NCBI GenBank assembly: GCA_030838305.1
Contig: JAUTWY010000253.1
Coordinates: 1-5,880 of the forward strand
DNA: 5,880 nt
Direction of reading: 5' to 3'
Origin: Acidobacteriaceae bacterium
GTDB taxonomy: Bacteria > Acidobacteriota > Terriglobia > Terriglobales > Acidobacteriaceae
Part shown: one piece after another, positions 1 to 5,880 of the stretch
How positions within the stretch are numbered: the first letter of the stretch is position 1
Layout: each line of letters starts with the position of its first letter
Translations under genes and position numbers: made by a program
The notes under the pieces: model-generated
Databases searched by the model: none
The model's input: the letters and a program-made list of their open reading frames with translations, nothing else
What the model was told of the DNA's origin: nothing

Positions 1-2091
1 GTCCCGCCGCTTCAACACCGGATCCATAACAATGTCCTCGACAAATGTAGGCACTTTGCCCTTCTTGTCCGTCAGCGTGGTAATCGTCAGCCGTTCGCGC
101 GCGCGCGTCAGCGCCACGTAAAACAGCCGCCGCTCTTCCTGTATGTGGAATTGCTCCGCCGGCGCGCCTTCTTTCATCAGTTCGGCAGGAAACTCAAACA
201 CCCGCGTCAGCTCTGACGCGGGAAACGCCTTGTTATTCAGCCGCAGCAAAAACACATGCGGGAACTCCAGCCCCTTCGCCCCATGTACCGTCATCTGCTG
301 CACTGCGTCGCCCGGAACATCATCCTCTAGACTGACCGTCCCGCCCGCCTGGTCGAAATAATCCAGATACTCCAAAAACTCCGCCAAGCCCTTCGTATCG
401 CTCTTCGGCTCCCACTCGACAACAAATTCCACCAGCCTCGTCACATATTTGCGATCCTGCACCGCCGCCCGTTCACGAATCTCCAGCCAGTCGATCACCG
501 AGCCCAGTATTTGTTTCGCGCTCCGCCGGTTAATCGTCTTCCGCTGCGCCAAAAGAAAATCCAGCAGCACCTGCACCGAAGCTTGCGACGCATCAAACGC
601 CAGCTCCGTCTGCGGCGCTTGCAAAATATCGATCAGGGCCGCGCCACGTTTCTTCGAAGCCCGCTGCGTCAGCCTCACCAAATCTTCCGGCTCCATCTGC
701 CACGCCGGCGCCGCCAACACCCGCGCGCACGCCACATCGTCATACGGCTGCGCGATCAGCCGCAGGTACGCCAGCACATCCCGCACCAGCGGATGCTCCA
801 GGATCGAAAGCTTGCTGATCACAAATGGAATCTTCGCCCGCGAAAGCTCTTCCACCAGTTGGTCGCGATGCGCGTGTTGCCGGTACAACACCGCGAAATC
901 CTTCCAGCGGTGTCCCGCGCGGTGCAGCCGTTGCAGCTCACTGGTAACCCAACGCGATTCATCGTCGGCATTCGCAAGTTCCGCGATGCGAATTTTCTCT
1001 CCCTCGGGATGCGACGTCGTCAGCACCTTGGGAGGGAAGCGCTCGCTGCGCGCGTTTTGCCCGATAACGTGCGTCGCCACCCGCAAAATGTTCGGCGTCG
1101 ACCGGTAATTCTCCGTCAGCGTCACGCGGTACCGGCTGGGATCATCGGTATCCTTCAACCCCGCAAATCGCTTTTCAAAAATCGCAAAGCTCGCGAACGA
1201 AGCTCCGCGAAATCTATAAATGGCCTGGTCGTTATCGCCCACTACAAAAATATTTCGCGGCTCTGCGCACAACAAATCCAGCAGCTCGATTTGCGCGATA
1301 TTTGTATCCTGAAACTCATCCACCAGGATGTAGCGGTAACGCTGCCGCAGTTTTTCTCGCAGCGCCGCATCTTTTTGCAGCAGCGCCACCGCTTCGGTAA
1401 TCAGCGAATTGATGGACGCGCGGTTTTTCTCCCTCAGCAATCCCTCGCTGGCTCCGTAAGCCCGCGCAATTTCCTGTTGCAGCGCCACCTGATCGGCGCG
1501 CTCCGCGTGGGCATCTTCGTCCAGCTCTCCGCGCTCCGCTTCCAGCCTCACCCCTAAACCATCCGCATAAGCTTGGAAGTCTTCGCAGGAAACCAGTTCG
1601 TCCTGGCAGCGGCTGAAAAATTCCAGAAAATCATTCAAAAACTGTCCCGGGTCCGGCAGCCGCCGGTATTTCTCCAGCCGCAATCGCGCCAAATTTCTCC
1701 GCAACAAAATCCAGTGATCGCACTTATCCAGAATCACCCGCCCCGGATCCAGCTCCACCAGCAGCGCCTCGCAAAACGAATGAAACGTCGCCAAGGTAAC
1801 ATCCTTGCCGCGCTCCCCCACCGCCTTCATCACCCGCGCCTTCATCTCCCCAGCCGCCTTCTTGGTGAAGGTCAGCCCCAGAATATTTTCGCCCGTAATC
1901 GAAGCATCGGTCTCCAACAGGTGCCGGATCCGTTCCGTAATCACCCGCGTCTTCCCCGTCCCCGCCCCCGCAATCACCAGCAGTGGCCCCGCGCCATGCG
2001 TAATCGCGCACCTCTGCGTCTCATTCACGTCCAGCAGGGGACTAGCCGTCGCCGGCAATCCCATCTCAAAAAGTGTAGCCATCCGCTCCAT
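1..2091 (-). CDS. UvrD/PcrA-like superfamily 1 ATP-dependent DNA helicase (C-terminus cut by window edge)
   Basis: An ATP-driven 3'-5' DNA helicase of the UvrD/Rep/PcrA type, acting in repair or recombination in the cytoplasm. The frame is open from 2091 to base 1, giving 697 residues without a stop. Motifs appear in order: Q-motif region LLDVNETQ (19-26), Walker A GAGTGKT (42-48), motif Ia LTFTKKAAGEM (73-83), Ib TFHSF (102-106), Walker B VDEFQDT (257-263), motif III GDNDQAIYRFRG (285-296), motif IV NYRS (328-331), motif V VHGAKGLEF (602-610) and motif VI EERRLFYVALTRARERL (652-668). The helicase core is thus complete and only the tail is missing. The tail could be a short UvrD tail or, as in some helicase-nuclease fusions, a RecB-like nuclease; this cannot be seen. 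The start is uncertain: Met1 follows an in-frame TAG by one codon and has no Shine-Dalgarno, while Met4 has GGAG only 3 bases upstream. Met1 is preferred because it is conserved in the second repeat copy and Met4 is not. The exact orthologue (uvrD, pcrA or other) is not resolved. Confidence 0.95.
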   Translation of the reverse strand, partial: MERMATLFEMGLPATASPLLDVNETQRCAITHGAGPLLVIAGAGTGKTRVITERIRHLLETDASITGENILGLTFTKKAAGEMKARVMKAVGERGKDVTLATFHSFCEALLVELDPGRVILDKCDHWILLRRNLARLRLEKYRRLPDPGQFLNDFLEFFSRCQDELVSCEDFQAYADGLGVRLEAERGELDEDAHAERADQVALQQEIARAYGASEGLLREKNRASINSLITEAVALLQKDAALREKLRQRYRYILVDEFQDTNIAQIELLDLLCAEPRNIFVVGDNDQAIYRFRGASFASFAIFEKRFAGLKDTDDPSRYRVTLTENYRSTPNILRVATHVIGQNARSERFPPKVLTTSHPEGEKIRIAELANADDESRWVTSELQRLHRAGHRWKDFAVLYRQHAHRDQLVEELSRAKIPFVISKLSILEHPLVRDVLAYLRLIAQPYDDVACARVLAAPAWQMEPEDLVRLTQRASKKRGAALIDILQAPQTELAFDASQASVQVLLDFLLAQRKTINRRSAKQILGSVIDWLEIRERAAVQDRKYVTRLVEFVVEWEPKSDTKGLAEFLEYLDYFDQAGGTVSLEDDVPGDAVQQMTVHGAKGLEFPHVFLLRLNNKAFPASELTRVFEFPAELMKEGAPAEQFHIQEERRLFYVALTRARERLTITTLTDKKGKVPTFVEDIVMDPVLKRRD

Positions 2092-2132
2092 AGTCTATAA
2101 GAATGCTAGGCGAAGAGGAAGCGAAGCCGTCG
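2031..2132 (-). repeat. 102-bp direct repeat, copy 1 (5' end of helicase gene)
   Basis: Aligned without gaps to 4962-5063, this segment has 90 of 102 identical positions by hand count. It includes about 40 bases upstream of the helicase start, an in-frame TAG at 2097-2095, the ATG and the first 20 codons. Homology stops sharply at 2031, after codon 20 (Leu-Leu), and fades after 2132. Because this copy continues smoothly into the conserved helicase N-terminus, it is probably the original. This is inference; the sequence shows only that the two segments are related. Confidence 0.9.
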
Positions 2133-2211
2133 TGAAGGGATGAATCGCCGTGTCGAGATCGGGGCCCATCAGGTAAGGGGACTTGTCCGGGTTACGCGAC
2201 TTTATCAATAC

Positions 2212-2241
2212 TTGAACACCATTTTCCTACCTTGGTATTTT
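2212..2241 (+). promoter_or_regulatory. Possible sigma70-type promoter for the small membrane protein gene
   Basis: TTGAAC at 2212-2217 and TATTTT at 2236-2241 are separated by 18 bases. Each hexamer matches 4 of 6 consensus positions. If used, it gives a leader of roughly 105-110 bases ahead of the start at 2355. It lies in the 263-base gap between the divergent helicase and small membrane protein genes, in a locally AT-richer stretch. The match is weak and could be chance. Confidence 0.25.
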
Positions 2242-2354
2242 ACACCAGTCGGCCAAGCCGCGATGGCGTACAGACAGAACGGTATGGCCTGCTTGGGTAT
2301 TTGCGGCATACTAGGCGCATTCCGTCCCCAGTCTTGATTCGAAGAGGAGCCATC

Positions 2355-2525
2355 ATGTCATTCGGATTGTACGCGCTGGGTTTCTTGATCCTAATCGGCG
2401 GCCTGATTTACGGGGCTCATCTGGCTCACGTGCCGTCCCGCTGGATCGCCGTCGGCGCTATCGTGCTGCTCGGAATCGGGATTGTCACGGGCGTCCAAAA
2501 TACTCGGCAAAAAGATCCTTCCTGA
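2355..2525 (+). CDS. Small two-helix inner-membrane protein, unknown function
   Basis: A 56-residue protein beginning MSFGLYALGF and ending QNTRQKDPS before TGA. The start at 2355 is chosen because AGAGGAG lies a suitable distance upstream (2343-2349). The same frame can be read back to an ATG at 2232, but that extension is Arg-rich and has no ribosome binding site. Two hydrophobic stretches are visible, at about residues 4-24 and 30-47. They are separated by a short HVPSRW loop, and a charged tail follows. This predicts a hairpin of two membrane helices. I recall similar short proteins from Acidobacteriota genomes, annotated only as hypothetical. No function can be assigned. It stands alone: divergent from the helicase and convergent with the outer-membrane barrel gene. 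Confidence 0.82.
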   Translation: MSFGLYALGFLILIGGLIYGAHLAHVPSRWIAVGAIVLLGIGIVTGVQNTRQKDPS

Positions 2526-2576
2526 CCCCGTTTTCTCGTGGGTGCTGCCGCCTGATTTTCTTGGAGTAGTGAGAAC

Positions 2577-2616
2577 GAAAATAAAGGGCGCACCAGTGGT
2601 AATTTGCGGTGCGCCC
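2577..2616 (-). terminator. Intrinsic terminator of the outer-membrane barrel gene
   Basis: A perfect 9-bp stem, GGGCGCACC at 2586-2594 and GGTGCGCCC at 2608-2616, encloses a 13-base loop. Read on the minus strand the hairpin is followed directly by TTTATTTTC (2585-2577), a typical U-rich tail. It sits 45 bases past the stop codon of the minus-strand barrel gene. In the plus direction no T-tract follows, so it is probably not an efficient terminator for the small membrane protein gene, although the hairpin may still shield both convergent transcripts. Confidence 0.85.
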
Positions 2617-2660
2617 CGACTCATCGAGAACGAGAACTGTTACGGCTGCTTCAGATTTGA

Positions 2661-3203
2661 TTACCTACCGAAGCGCCACACCAGTCCGCTCTGTATTCTC
2701 AGGTTATTCTGACCAGTCCCAGCAAAGTGGGTGTAGAGATAATCGACCTGGATGGCTCGGAAAGAGACGTGCCGCGTCAGGGTCACATCCGCCCCACCGC
2801 CTGCTGCCGCTGCAAAGGCGTTGGTTGACGCCGAGCCAAAACCAGTCGCACCGGCAGAGAACTGCTCGCCACCAAACAGCGCTTGGACGAACGGAAACAC
2901 GCGTCCATGAGTGGGGAAATAGATGCGCGGCCCGACGAGATAGCTCAACTCGTGCGAAGTCAGGCCGGACGGCAACCCCGTGACCTTGCACGCCCCGAAC
3001 TCACCGATTACCCCGACCCGCGGTGCCAAATAAGCCCCGAACGAGCCAGCCCCACCTTGGCAGTTGATGCCGGAAGCTCCGTTGCCCGGATTCAACCGAA
3101 CATATTGATAGTTTCCGGAAATCTCGAACCCTCGATCTTCTTGCGCCTTAGCGGATACCGCGGAAACCAAGAACAACCCACACACAATAAGCAACTTACG
3201 CAT
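2661..3203 (-). CDS. Secreted outer-membrane beta-barrel protein (Opa/OmpA-like fold, PF13505-type)
   Basis: A 180-residue protein with a clear Sec signal peptide: MRKLL, a hydrophobic core, then a likely cleavage after AKA near residue 20 (mature QEDRG). The mature part is about 160 residues of alternating amphipathic strands separated by Gly/Ala/Asn-rich loops. Examples are FEISGNYQYVRLN, FGAYLAPRVGVIGEFG, SYLVGPRIYFP, FPFVQALFGG, ADVTLTRHVSFRAIQVDYLYT and the final LRIQSGLVWRFGR. Length and pattern fit a small, roughly eight-stranded barrel of the OMP_b-brl family. The C-terminal strand ends Phe-Gly-Arg rather than in a terminal Phe. A very strong Shine-Dalgarno, GGAGGAG at 3214-3208, fixes the start. 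A terminator lies downstream, so it is probably a single-gene transcript. Two cysteines (in INCQGG and FGACKV) could form a disulfide in an outer loop. Its specific role is unknown. Confidence 0.87.
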   Translation of the reverse strand: MRKLLIVCGLFLVSAVSAKAQEDRGFEISGNYQYVRLNPGNGASGINCQGGAGSFGAYLAPRVGVIGEFGACKVTGLPSGLTSHELSYLVGPRIYFPTHGRVFPFVQALFGGEQFSAGATGFGSASTNAFAAAAGGGADVTLTRHVSFRAIQVDYLYTHFAGTGQNNLRIQSGLVWRFGR

Positions 3204-3517
3204 TTCTCTCCTCCAAGATTCTATTTAGTTAAGCTAGTACTATTACCATGATCAGCGCTGCACTTTCTTGAGGCAAGCTTGTCGGATCCCCTCGTTTCCC
3301 CTGGGGTACTTGTCCTCTAGGTCAAGGCGCATGGCCAGACGAACAGGCTCTAATTTAGCCCTTGCCTGTTGTGTCGGGTCGCCTCCTTGGCGTTCTTGCC
3401 TGTTGCCGCTACGTTGTACTCGGGACGATGAGCGGCGTAACACGTTTGTAACTCAGAGGTCCGCAGCAGCATCGAATTCCGACGAACCAATCTAGGATCG
3501 GGAGGTGAAGGCAAGAA
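3204..3517. other. Non-coding divergent intergenic region between barrel gene and carboxypeptidase-regulatory-like gene
   Basis: These 314 bases separate two divergent exported-protein genes and should hold both promoters. The first 45 bases next to the barrel gene are AT-rich. A weak minus-strand promoter candidate is TTGCCT (3276-3271) and GATCAT (3253-3248), with a 17-base spacer and 4 of 6 matches in each hexamer. On the plus side only the ribosome binding site GGGAGGTGA (3500-3508) is clear. Short open frames exist on both strands (3252-3443 minus, 3268-3495 plus), but they are Arg-rich, lack ribosome binding sites and resemble nothing I know. I see no RNA gene or strong hairpin here. 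Confidence 0.6.
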
Positions 3518-4636
3518 ATGTCCGTGGGTTCTGCGAAAGAATGCTTGGTTCTGGGCCTCGCAAAGCTGGTTTGGCTGAGCCTGCTAGTGCTGCTTTGCAG
3601 CTATCCTGCATGGTCTCAACAGCCTCCGATTGACCAAACAACGACGAGTGCACTGGTTGACTTAGAGGGAACACAGGCTTCCGCCGGAGGGCAGCAACAC
3701 GCTGACCACCAGGCGGGAAGCATCAGCGGTAAGGTTGTTGATCAATCCGGAGCCAACATTGCCGGAGCCGTCGTGAAGCTTACCCGTGAAGGCCAATCTT
3801 CGGGCCTGGAGGTAACGTCGGACCAGGACGGGCTATTCGCGTTTTCCAATGTCGCCCCCGGCCCCTTCGAGCTCACAATTTCGTCCCCGGGTCTCGCGTC
3901 GCTGAAGTCCTCCGGAACTCTGCGATCTGGAGAAGCGTACGTCACTCCACTCATTATGTTGGTCATCCCCACTCAGGTAACAGAGGTGCACGTTGGACTG
4001 ACGCCCGAGGAACTGGCAGTCGTCCAGATCAAAGAACAAGAAAAGCAGCGGGTGTTCGGAGTGATCCCCAACTTCTATGTCAGCTACGAGCCCTTTTCCG
4101 CTCCTCTCACGGCGAAACAAAAGTTTGAGCTTGCATGGAAATCGGCTGGTGACCCGATCACGCTTGTCGGGGTTGGGGTCGTGGCTGGGATTAGCCAGGC
4201 CGGAGATCGTTGGGGCTCTTACGGACAGGGAGCGCAAGGGTATGCCAAGCGCTACGGTGCAACTTACGCTAATGTTTTTGCCGCAACCTTTATCGGAGGG
4301 GCCGTAATGCCTTCGCTTCTCAAGCAGGACCCACGCTACTTCTACAAAGGACGCGGTAGCAAGCGATCCAGGATTCTCTATGCCGTGGCCAGCTCGGTGA
4401 TATGCAAAGGGGACAATGGGCACTGGCAGCCCAATTACTCGAACGTCATCGGAAGTTTTGCTGGCGCCGGAATGCAAGCCCTCTATCTTCCCGCGAACGA
4501 CCGCCGCGGATCCGGGTTCGTGGTGTCGTCGGCGTTTATCAGACTCGGTGAGACGTCCCTCGTCGGCGTCCTTCAGGAGTTCGTTCTTTCGAAGTTGACA
4601 CCGAATCGCCCTAGGCGTGCGGCATTGCAGCCCTAA
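3518..4636 (+). CDS. Exported protein with carboxypeptidase regulatory-like (Ig-fold) domain and Acidobacteriota-type C-terminal region
   Basis: A 372-residue protein started by ATG at 3518 behind GGGAGGTGA (3500-3508). Residues 1-33 form a signal peptide with hydrophobic core LVWLSLLVLL and likely cleavage near AWS/Q. A Gln/Ala-rich linker follows. Residues 68-150 match the CarboxypepD_reg pattern (PF13620): SISGKVVDQSGANIAGAVV, then DQDGLFAFSNVAPGPFEL, the usual prealbumin-like beta-sandwich found in exported proteins and TonB-type receptors. A charged stretch at about 163-180 (EELAVVQIKEQEKQR) leads to a C-terminal region of about 190 residues. That region is rich in Gly, Ala and aromatics, with FYVSYEPFSAPLTAKQKF, DRWGSYGQGAQGYAKRYG and LLKQDPRYFYKG. 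It has hydrophobic Gly-rich stretches but no beta-barrel plug or catalytic motif I can name. I recall this combination from Acidobacteriota. Placement in the envelope is well supported; the function is unknown. No convincing terminator follows. Confidence 0.85.
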   Translation: MSVGSAKECLVLGLAKLVWLSLLVLLCSYPAWSQQPPIDQTTTSALVDLEGTQASAGGQQHADHQAGSISGKVVDQSGANIAGAVVKLTREGQSSGLEVTSDQDGLFAFSNVAPGPFELTISSPGLASLKSSGTLRSGEAYVTPLIMLVIPTQVTEVHVGLTPEELAVVQIKEQEKQRVFGVIPNFYVSYEPFSAPLTAKQKFELAWKSAGDPITLVGVGVVAGISQAGDRWGSYGQGAQGYAKRYGATYANVFAATFIGGAVMPSLLKQDPRYFYKGRGSKRSRILYAVASSVICKGDNGHWQPNYSNVIGSFAGAGMQALYLPANDRRGSGFVVSSAFIRLGETSLVGVLQEFVLSKLTPNRPRRAALQP

Positions 4637-4785
4637 GTCCTACCACGGGGGTGCGCCATTGCGGAACTACTGCCTCCCTATTGATGGCAATGCACAGTTC
4701 GTCGTCGTTCTGAGGACTTGAATTTGGCCAACTGCGCAATCCGCTTGGCTGAATCCAATCCACACAAAAACTGGAACTTCCGACT

Positions 4786-5022
4786 TTAGCGCTGCGACTT
4801 CTCGCCAGAAGCCACTTGTGCGTTAAACTCGCCCGACTTCTTCTTGGGAATCGTCAGCGTTCGCCAGTTGCTTCCCGCGAAATACCTCGCCACATAAACG
4901 ATCTGCCCCACATGATACGAATAATGTGCAATCTGCCGGTTGATCGCCTGCGTCACCGAACCCAGCAGGGGGCTCGCCGTCGCCCGCAATCCCATCTCAA
5001 AAAGTGTAGCCGTCCGTTCCAT
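4786..5022 (-). CDS. Truncated, chimeric DinB/DUF1572 C-terminal fragment with helicase-derived N-terminus
   Basis: A 78-residue ORF made of two parts. Residues 1-20 (MERTATLFEM... to PLL) match the helicase N-terminus encoded at 2091-2032, with only M4T and P13R differing. From residue 21 on (GSVTQAINRQIAHYSYHVGQIVYVARYFAG, then WRTLTIPKKKSGEFNA and GEKSQR) it matches the last third of DUF1572, a DinB-superfamily four-helix-bundle family that is normally about 160-180 residues long. The HxxxH pair (His33, His37) corresponds to two of the three metal ligands expected in DinB folds; the N-terminal histidine and the first helices are absent. An in-frame TAG (5028-5026) just before the ATG rules out an N-terminal extension. 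No Shine-Dalgarno is evident. It is probably a gene remnant fused to a foreign 5' end, and whether it is expressed or folds is unknown. Confidence 0.7.
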   Translation of the reverse strand: MERTATLFEMGLRATASPLLGSVTQAINRQIAHYSYHVGQIVYVARYFAGSNWRTLTIPKKKSGEFNAQVASGEKSQR

Positions 5023-5063
5023 AGTCTATCCAAATCCCAGGCGAACAGGAAGCGAATCCGTCG
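4962..5063 (-). repeat. 102-bp direct repeat, copy 2 (5' end of DinB-fragment ORF)
   Basis: This is the second copy of the segment at 2031-2132, in the same orientation and offset by 2931 bases, with 12 mismatches. Within the 60 coding bases five differ: three are silent and two change residues. The longest uninterrupted identity is 23 bases at 4987-5009, within the coding part. It supplies the upstream flank, the TAG, the ATG and 20 codons to the DinB fragment. Homology ends exactly where the DUF1572-like sequence begins, marking the fusion point at about 4962. Confidence 0.9.
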
Positions 5064-5202
5064 CCAAGTCCAATCTCGGTAGTGGATCATTTTCCGATTG
5101 CGCGATTTTACCGGGAGTTGCCTATGCGATTTCGTCAACTTTCAGAAGGTGACAAAAAGCTCTCGACCAACGGTCAGGATCTGTAAACCAAAATGGTGGG
5201 CG

Positions 5203-5880
5203 TTAGGGCCATATACTCGCCCGGGCCTTGAGGCGGTCGGATGCTTTGAGCGGCTGGGGCAGGCCGTAGCGCTTCATAATCACTTGGACGAGGTTAAAGA
5301 TTCTCGATTGTTCCCGTGGCCCAATCATCACTTCAGTGATTAAGCGAGCCGGATCGATGTCCACCTCTTCTCCAGACCTTATACTTGCCATATCGTTGTC
5401 CGGCAGCATCGTTACCAAAGGGGAGCCGCCTGGCCGCGAACCAAGACCCCATATGACCGCTCGAACCTCAGATTCATGTGCGTAAGACGCGTCCTTTCGG
5501 ACACACATTTCAAGCGCGTTGCCGCCCCAATTTAGCTCATTCCAGTCGATGTACCTCACACGCGAGATAAACACATCCCAGTTATAGGAGGCGACTGCTT
5601 CCTTCAGCAAACCCACAGTGGACTTAATCGCCACAATCCCAGATCCCTTTCCATAAATGTCCCACATCGCCATCGATTCACGCTTCCCCTCGCGCCAACA
5701 GTTAACAAACGTCGTGCCACGCATCATCTTAGATACTCCCGGCAAAGAGTACGCAGCCGGGTCAACAGGCGTGCCGTCAGGCCGCAGAGATCGAAAATGA
5801 GCTATTTCAGCGTCGGTGAACGTGCCTTCAAGCGGGTCCTCAAACTTGTCCGCTCGAGAGAACCATAGTTTCCTTCGCTC
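5203..5880 (-). CDS. DUF2971 family protein (N-terminus cut by window edge)
   Basis: The frame is open from the right edge to TAA at 5205-5203, giving 225 visible residues. The true start lies outside; a TTG at 5745 is an internal codon, because conserved family sequence continues upstream of it. The DUF2971 (PF11185) pattern is clear. The N-terminal LWFSRADKFEDPLEGTF (visible residues 5-21) is followed by FVNCWREGKRESMAMWDIYG (58-77) and GIVAIKST (81-88). Next come VRYIDWNE, the K129 and YAHESEVR block (133-140), and VDIDPARLITEVMIGP near the C-terminus. Only the first few residues are likely to be missing. The family is cytoplasmic and its biochemical function is not established. Codon choice looks less GC-biased by eye than in the helicase, compatible with an accessory gene. 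No partner gene is visible; upstream context is off-window. Confidence 0.88.
   Translation of the reverse strand, partial: ERRKLWFSRADKFEDPLEGTFTDAEIAHFRSLRPDGTPVDPAAYSLPGVSKMMRGTTFVNCWREGKRESMAMWDIYGKGSGIVAIKSTVGLLKEAVASYNWDVFISRVRYIDWNELNWGGNALEMCVRKDASYAHESEVRAVIWGLGSRPGGSPLVTMLPDNDMASIRSGEEVDIDPARLITEVMIGPREQSRIFNLVQVIMKRYGLPQPLKASDRLKARASIWP

Noticed and set aside
511..1557. Long plus-strand open frame (348 codons), with another at 449-1108, opposite the helicase gene
   Set aside because: Both are antisense to a frame carrying every helicase motif. Their Arg/Gln/Ser-rich composition is what GC-biased codons give when read backwards, and neither resembles a known protein.
2704..2991. Alternative open frames on both strands inside the barrel gene (for example 2704-2991 minus and 2609-2983 plus)
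   Set aside because: They lie within a gene with a signal peptide, a strong ribosome binding site and a terminator, and their translations look like frame shadows.
3361..3405. 11-bp exact direct repeat CTTGCCTGTTG at 3361-3371 and 3395-3405
   Set aside because: A few repeats of this length are expected by chance in about 5.9 kb, and there is no palindrome or further copy to suggest an operator.
3252..3495. Short overlapping open frames on both strands in the 3204-3517 gap
   Set aside because: They have no ribosome binding site, use alternative or arbitrary starts, are Arg-rich and show no recognisable motif.
4645..4695. Imperfect inverted sequence (GTGC..ATTGC and GCAATGCAC) after the plus-strand gene ending at 4636
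   Set aside because: It needs a 3-base bulge and a loop of more than 20 bases and has no T-tract, so it does not support a terminator.
5155..5175. Possible terminator of the DUF2971 gene: GACC-AAC-GGTC stem with a T5 tract downstream on the minus strand
   Set aside because: The stem is only 4 bp and the T-tract starts several bases after it. This is too weak to call.
5023..5202. Search for a missing DinB N-terminal half, tRNA or att site next to repeat copy 2
   Set aside because: No DUF1572-like sequence, cloverleaf or second short repeat could be recognised in these 180 bases.

Overview
The window most likely comes from a GC-rich soil-type bacterium of the phylum Acidobacteriota. This is inferred from gene content, not proven. 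The pointers are a secreted protein with a carboxypeptidase-regulatory-like domain joined to a C-terminal region I associate with Acidobacteriota, a two-helix small membrane protein of a type I associate with the same group, and an Opa/OmpA-like outer-membrane barrel ending in an aromatic/Phe-Gly motif.

Layout from left to right. Bases 1-2091 (minus) hold the first 697 residues of a UvrD/PcrA-type superfamily 1 DNA helicase whose C-terminus lies off the left edge; all the core helicase motifs are visible. Bases 2092-2354 are a divergent intergenic region leading to a 56-residue two-helix membrane protein on the plus strand (2355-2525). It converges on a secreted outer-membrane beta-barrel protein on the minus strand (2661-3203), and a clear intrinsic terminator for the barrel gene lies between them. 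Bases 3204-3517 are a divergent non-coding region. The plus-strand gene at 3518-4636 encodes the exported carboxypeptidase-regulatory-like protein. It converges on a short minus-strand ORF (4786-5022) that looks like the C-terminal end of a DinB/DUF1572 protein. At the right edge, 5203-5880 (minus) is a DUF2971 protein whose N-terminus is cut by the window.

The most notable structure is a 102-base direct repeat at about 88% identity (2031-2132 and 4962-5063). In both places it covers the upstream flank, an in-frame TAG, the start codon and the first 20 codons of a minus-strand gene. In the first copy it runs into the helicase; in the second it runs into the DinB C-terminal fragment. The second gene therefore looks like a chimera in which a helicase 5' end has been joined to a decapitated DinB gene. 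The remaining genes are single transcription units in alternating orientation. I see no operon, CRISPR array, tRNA, rRNA or insertion sequence, and no convincing new multi-gene system.
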